A stretch of 64,000 bases of DNA from the NCBI GenBank assembly GCA_017407115.1, contig JAFQXD010000046.1:1-64000 (forward strand). Reading direction: 5' to 3'. The notes under the pieces were generated by a model, which did not search any database, was not told where the DNA came from, and saw nothing but the letters and a program-made list of their open reading frames with translations. The position numbers were made by a program, and so were the translations under genes. Positions 61,564-64,000 of this stretch are shown here, in pieces. How positions within the stretch are numbered: position 1 is the first letter of the stretch; each line of letters begins with the position of its first letter. Origin of the DNA: Methanobrevibacter sp. (lineage in GTDB: Archaea > Methanobacteriota > Methanobacteria > Methanobacteriales > Methanobacteriaceae).

Positions 61564-62232
61564 TTACTTATTTTTTAAATATTCCTGGGTGAGTTTACAC
61601 TCACTCATACATTTTGTACAGCCCAAACCGCTTTTGTATTGGTCTATTATATACTTGCCACAGACTTCGATGTCAATGATGTCTTCCCTATTCAATCTGT
61701 CGTTCCATTTTTGCGGATTGATTGCACCGACAGGGCATGCATCCTGACAGTTTGTACACTCATCACATTCGGAATCTGTTATAGGTTCTCCAAATTCCAG
61801 AGGCATATCTGTCAAGATTCCTCCAAGAGCTACTGCTGAGCCGTATTCTGGTGTAACGAATAATGCGGAACGCCCAATCCATCCAAGGCCTGCTTTTGTA
61901 GCAATTGTTTTATAGGGAAGAATGCTTAACAATTTTTCCATATCACATTCGTTTCGCTTCATTGTCAAAGCAAAGGCGTCATATCCTAGTTTTTTAATAT
62001 ATCGCTCACCTTTGTGGGATATTTTAGTCAGTTTTCCGATTTGTCTGTGAAATGACTTCCAATACTCCTCATATTCCTCATCTTTAACTAATTGTATTGT
62101 CTCTTTTGGAATTTTTAAAACAAGACTTATTCCATTTGGAAAATCAACAAATTCACTTGCCAAACCTTCAACATTTGCATAACCGACCTTGCTTGCGCCG
62201 CATTCGAGAAGATATTTTTCAAGTCCATCCAT
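61564..62232 (-). CDS. QueG-like 4Fe-4S protein
   Basis: 222 aa. The C-terminal half has ferredoxin-like motifs CDECTNCQDACPVGAINP and CTKCMSECKLT, as in epoxyqueuosine reductase-type 4Fe-4S double-cluster domains. The middle has IATKAGLGWIGRSALFVTPEYGSAVALGGILTDMPL, a QueG-family segment. It is shorter than bacterial QueG (~350 aa), so a related electron-transfer role is equally likely. No strong ribosome site is seen before the ATG at 62232; argB is divergent. Confidence 0.75.
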   Translation of the reverse strand: MDGLEKYLLECGASKVGYANVEGLASEFVDFPNGISLVLKIPKETIQLVKDEEYEEYWKSFHRQIGKLTKISHKGERYIKKLGYDAFALTMKRNECDMEKLLSILPYKTIATKAGLGWIGRSALFVTPEYGSAVALGGILTDMPLEFGEPITDSECDECTNCQDACPVGAINPQKWNDRLNREDIIDIEVCGKYIIDQYKSGLGCTKCMSECKLTQEYLKNK

Positions 62233-62281
62233 ATGCTTAATTTTATAAATGATTAAATAAAATATTATTGTTAGTGATTAG

Positions 62282-63145
62282 ATGAAAGATATAGATGTTT
62301 TAATTGAAGCTTTACCTTATATCAAAAAGTTTCATGGCAAGAAAATTTTAATTAAGTATGGCGGACATGCAATGGTGGATGATGAAGCAAAATCCTCTAC
62401 AGCCCGCGATACTGTTTTACTCAAATATGTGGGAATGAAACCTCTCATCGTTCATGGTGGAGGTCCTGAAATTTCAAGATCAATGGATAAACTTGGTAAG
62501 GAGCCAAAATTCATCAAAGGTTTAAGAGTAACCGATGAAGAGACTATGGAAATCATTGAAATGGTATTGGTCGGTAAAATTTCAACAGAAATCGTTTCAG
62601 AACTCATTAAACATGATGGTGATGCAATAAGTTTGTCCGGAAAAGATTCCAGCTTAATATTTGCACATAAAAAAGCCGCAAGTAAAATTGATGAAGAACT
62701 CGTTGATTTAGGACTTGTCGGTGAAGTGGATTGTATAAATACTGATTTGCTTGACATGTTTTTAGATAATAATTATATTCCGGTAATATCTCCGGTGGGT
62801 ATTGCAAAAGATGGAACAAGCCTGAATTTAAATGCAGATACTGCAGCAGGTGAAGTTGCAAGTGCAGTCGGTGCTGAAAAATTGATAATCTTAACTGATG
62901 TTCCGGGTGTTTTAAGAGATCCTTCCGATCCAAGTTCTTTAATCCAGAAAATAAGAATTGATGAAGTTCCTGGTCTGATTGAAGAGGGCATTATTTCAGG
63001 CGGAATGATTCCAAAAATAGAAACCTGCGTTCAGGCTATTGAAAACGGCGTAGGGTCCTGTCACATTATTGACGGGCGTAAAAAACATTCTTTACTTTTA
63101 GAGGTCTTCACCACTGAAGGCATTGGAACTATGATTTTTAAATAA
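62282..63145 (+). CDS. argB: Acetylglutamate kinase
   Basis: 287 aa, amino acid kinase fold: [13 protein letters not shown] (nucleotide loop), [85 protein letters not shown] and [20 protein letters not shown], all ArgB signatures. The enzyme phosphorylates N-acetylglutamate in arginine synthesis, working with ArgJ (43918). No operon partner is adjacent. Its stop lies at the edge of a terminator loop. Confidence 0.95.
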   Translation: MKDIDVLIEALPYIKKFHGKKILIKYGGHAMVDDEAKSSTARDTVLLKYVGMKPLIVHGGGPEISRSMDKLGKEPKFIKGLRVTDEETMEIIEMVLVGKISTEIVSELIKHDGDAISLSGKDSSLIFAHKKAASKIDEELVDLGLVGEVDCINTDLLDMFLDNNYIPVISPVGIAKDGTSLNLNADTAAGEVASAVGAEKLIILTDVPGVLRDPSDPSSLIQKIRIDEVPGLIEEGIISGGMIPKIETCVQAIENGVGSCHIIDGRKKHSLLLEVFTTEGIGTMIFK

Positions 63146-63162
63146 TCATAGTTTATTTTTTT
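63127..63162 (+). terminator. Terminator overlapping the argB stop
   Basis: AACTATGATT (63127-63136) pairs perfectly with AATCATAGTT (63144-63153) around 7 bases; the argB TAA (63143-63145) lies at the loop/stem edge. TATTTTTTTTC follows. Confidence 0.7.
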
Positions 63163-63623
63163 TCAATTTTTTATTTTTAGAGCTATTTTTCATTTTTACT
63201 TTAATTTAATAAGTAAAATCAATATTCTAAATTGAATTTCTATTTATCTTATTTATTAATTTGTTTAATATATTCTTTGTAGGTTTTGACCACTTGAATA
63301 AGAATATCTCTACAAAATTCAGAGGAATAAACTTGAAAGATAAGTGGAAATTTGTAATTAGTGTAGCTCTAGAGATAATTAGGATAATTATCATGCTATT
63401 AAAATAAGTAACTAGGGTTGTTGTAGGTTGTTGAATATAAAGAAATGAGTTTTTTGTATTTTTTCTCTAGTGGGGTTCTTCCTACATTCATATTCTGAAA
63501 GTATAGAAAAAATTTATATGTGCTTTTGATAAATATTAATTTGAGGTTATTCCTCAGAAAATTTTGTAGAATTAATAGGGTTAGAATCTTTCGATTCTAG
63601 CTTTATTCTTTAAAAATCTTTTT
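63146..63623. other. Intergenic region with possible small peptide
   Basis: AT-rich, about 480 bases. Apart from the argB terminator it holds a hairpin TAGAATC/GATTCTA at about 63581-63598, downstream of the minus-strand synthetase gene and likely its terminator region, and one possible 24-codon ORF (63333-63407). Nothing else is recognised. Confidence 0.5.
63333..63407 (+). CDS. Possible 24-residue membrane peptide
   Basis: A TTG at 63333 after AGAGGAATAAAC opens 24 codons: LKDKWKFVISVALEIIRIII... ending MLLK, a basic N-terminus plus one hydrophobic helix. No homologue is recognised and the start is non-ATG, so the evidence is thin. Confidence 0.2.
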   Translation: MKDKWKFVISVALEIIRIIIMLLK

Positions 63624-64000
63624 TTATTCTTTAAACATTTTCCTGAGTTCTCTTCTAAGTAATTTCCAACCGTTCACTCTTGGAAGTTCATCAAGTGCAA
63701 ATATTTTTCTTGGAACTTTATATCTTGATAGGTTCTCACGGGCATAGTTGATTAGCCCTTCATCGTCGGGTTCACTTTCCCAAACAACCGCCGCAACAGG
63801 AATTTCACCTCTGTGGCAATCATTTACACTGAATATGGCTATTTCTTTAACTGCAGGGTATTTTATTAGAACTTCTTCCACTTCTGTTGGATAGATTTTC
63901 CATCCGCTCATTACAATCATGTCTTTTTTCCTGTCTGTAATGAACAATCTGTTGTCCTCATCAAGATAGCCAACGTCTCCTGTTAAGAACCACCCGTCCT
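63624..64000 (-). CDS. AMP-binding acyl-CoA synthetase, C-terminal part
   Basis: Partial: the frame runs past the window end (64000) and its start is outside. The visible ~125 residues are the C-terminal lid of acyl-CoA synthetases: GWFLTGDVGYLDEDNRLFITDRKKDMIVMSGWKIYPTEVEEVL, then YPAVKEIAIFSVNDCHRGE and LSRYKVPRKIFALDELPRVNGWKLLRREL. The catalytic lysine would be in NGWKLLRR, where the usual GK is G-W-K. The chain-length or acid specificity cannot be told. Confidence 0.88.
   Translation of the reverse strand, partial: DGWFLTGDVGYLDEDNRLFITDRKKDMIVMSGWKIYPTEVEEVLIKYPAVKEIAIFSVNDCHRGEIPVAAVVWESEPDDEGLINYARENLSRYKVPRKIFALDELPRVNGWKLLRRELRKMFKE

Noticed and set aside
62452..62991. Minus-strand frames inside argB
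   Set aside because: Antisense shadows of a complete, well-conserved enzyme gene.
1..64000. CRISPR array, rRNA genes or tRNA genes
   Set aside because: No regularly spaced repeats, no GC-rich rRNA-like sequence and no cloverleaf with TTCGA-loop arms were seen.

Overview
The window looks like chromosomal DNA from a methanogenic archaeon of the Methanobacteriaceae, most probably a Methanobrevibacter-like gut or rumen species. The evidence is the very AT-rich intergenic DNA, archaeal start contexts (GGTGA and GGAGG ribosome sites, TATA-like boxes), and a gene set that includes CoM/CoB fumarate reductase TfrB, a 2-phosphoglycerate kinase, archaeal SepF, archaeal NAC, a FilR1-type regulator, FmdE, an F420-0:glutamate ligase-family protein, indolepyruvate:ferredoxin oxidoreductase and adhesin-like surface proteins. 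No rRNA, tRNA, CRISPR array or intact insertion sequence was recognised.

Layout. 1-5600: a frameshifted adhesin, a ZPR1 zinc-finger protein overlapping 2-phosphoglycerate kinase, then a decaying AT-rich patch with a frameshifted small gene, small membrane and TPR proteins, and a transposase remnant apparently splitting a membrane-protein gene. 5838-15631: DUF1611 protein and SepF, then glyS, dcd, a ferredoxin-like protein, TrmJ and TfrB on the minus strand. 15741-21419: iorAB converge on an ACT-domain protein and a phenylacetate-CoA ligase (arylacetate/aromatic amino-acid metabolism), with an Rpn-like nuclease between them. 22546-27579: sodium:solute symporter with its tiny partner, CMD-family protein, methyltransferase, and a glutamate-synthase-like FMN protein with an N-terminal rubredoxin-like zinc ribbon. 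27768-36193: a FecBCD-type ABC importer with FmdE, a predicted membrane protein + ExbB/TolQ-like + DUF2149 module, then modABC. 37036-45336: FUSC transporter, Fe-S aldo/keto reductase, NAC, a phosphoesterase, an unusual trio (NYN ribonuclease, membrane protein with a cyclase/GGDEF-like palm domain, basic single-pass protein), argJ and a tiny basic protein. 45453-50304: two paralogous methyltransferases flanking an F420 ligase-family gene, then a TarI/TarJ-like pair (CDP-ribitol-type synthesis). 50588-60793: a toxin/antitoxin-like pair, MATE pump, YhgE/Pip protein, beta-helix adhesin, tandem half-transporter-like membrane proteins, LtrA, SAP-domain and DUF998 proteins. 60794-64000: a large apparently non-coding structured region ending in a strong terminator, a QueG-like Fe-S protein, argB, and the C-terminal end of an acyl-CoA synthetase running off the window.

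The observations most worth following are: the NYN nuclease / palm-domain / membrane-protein cluster (41221-43891); the structured RNA candidate at about 61000-61518, with mutually exclusive long-range helices; the ExbB-like energiser module in an organism expected to lack an outer membrane; and a recurrent arrangement in which a gene's stop codon lies inside its own terminator hairpin (eleven examples seen). All calls are from reading the sequence; no database search was run.
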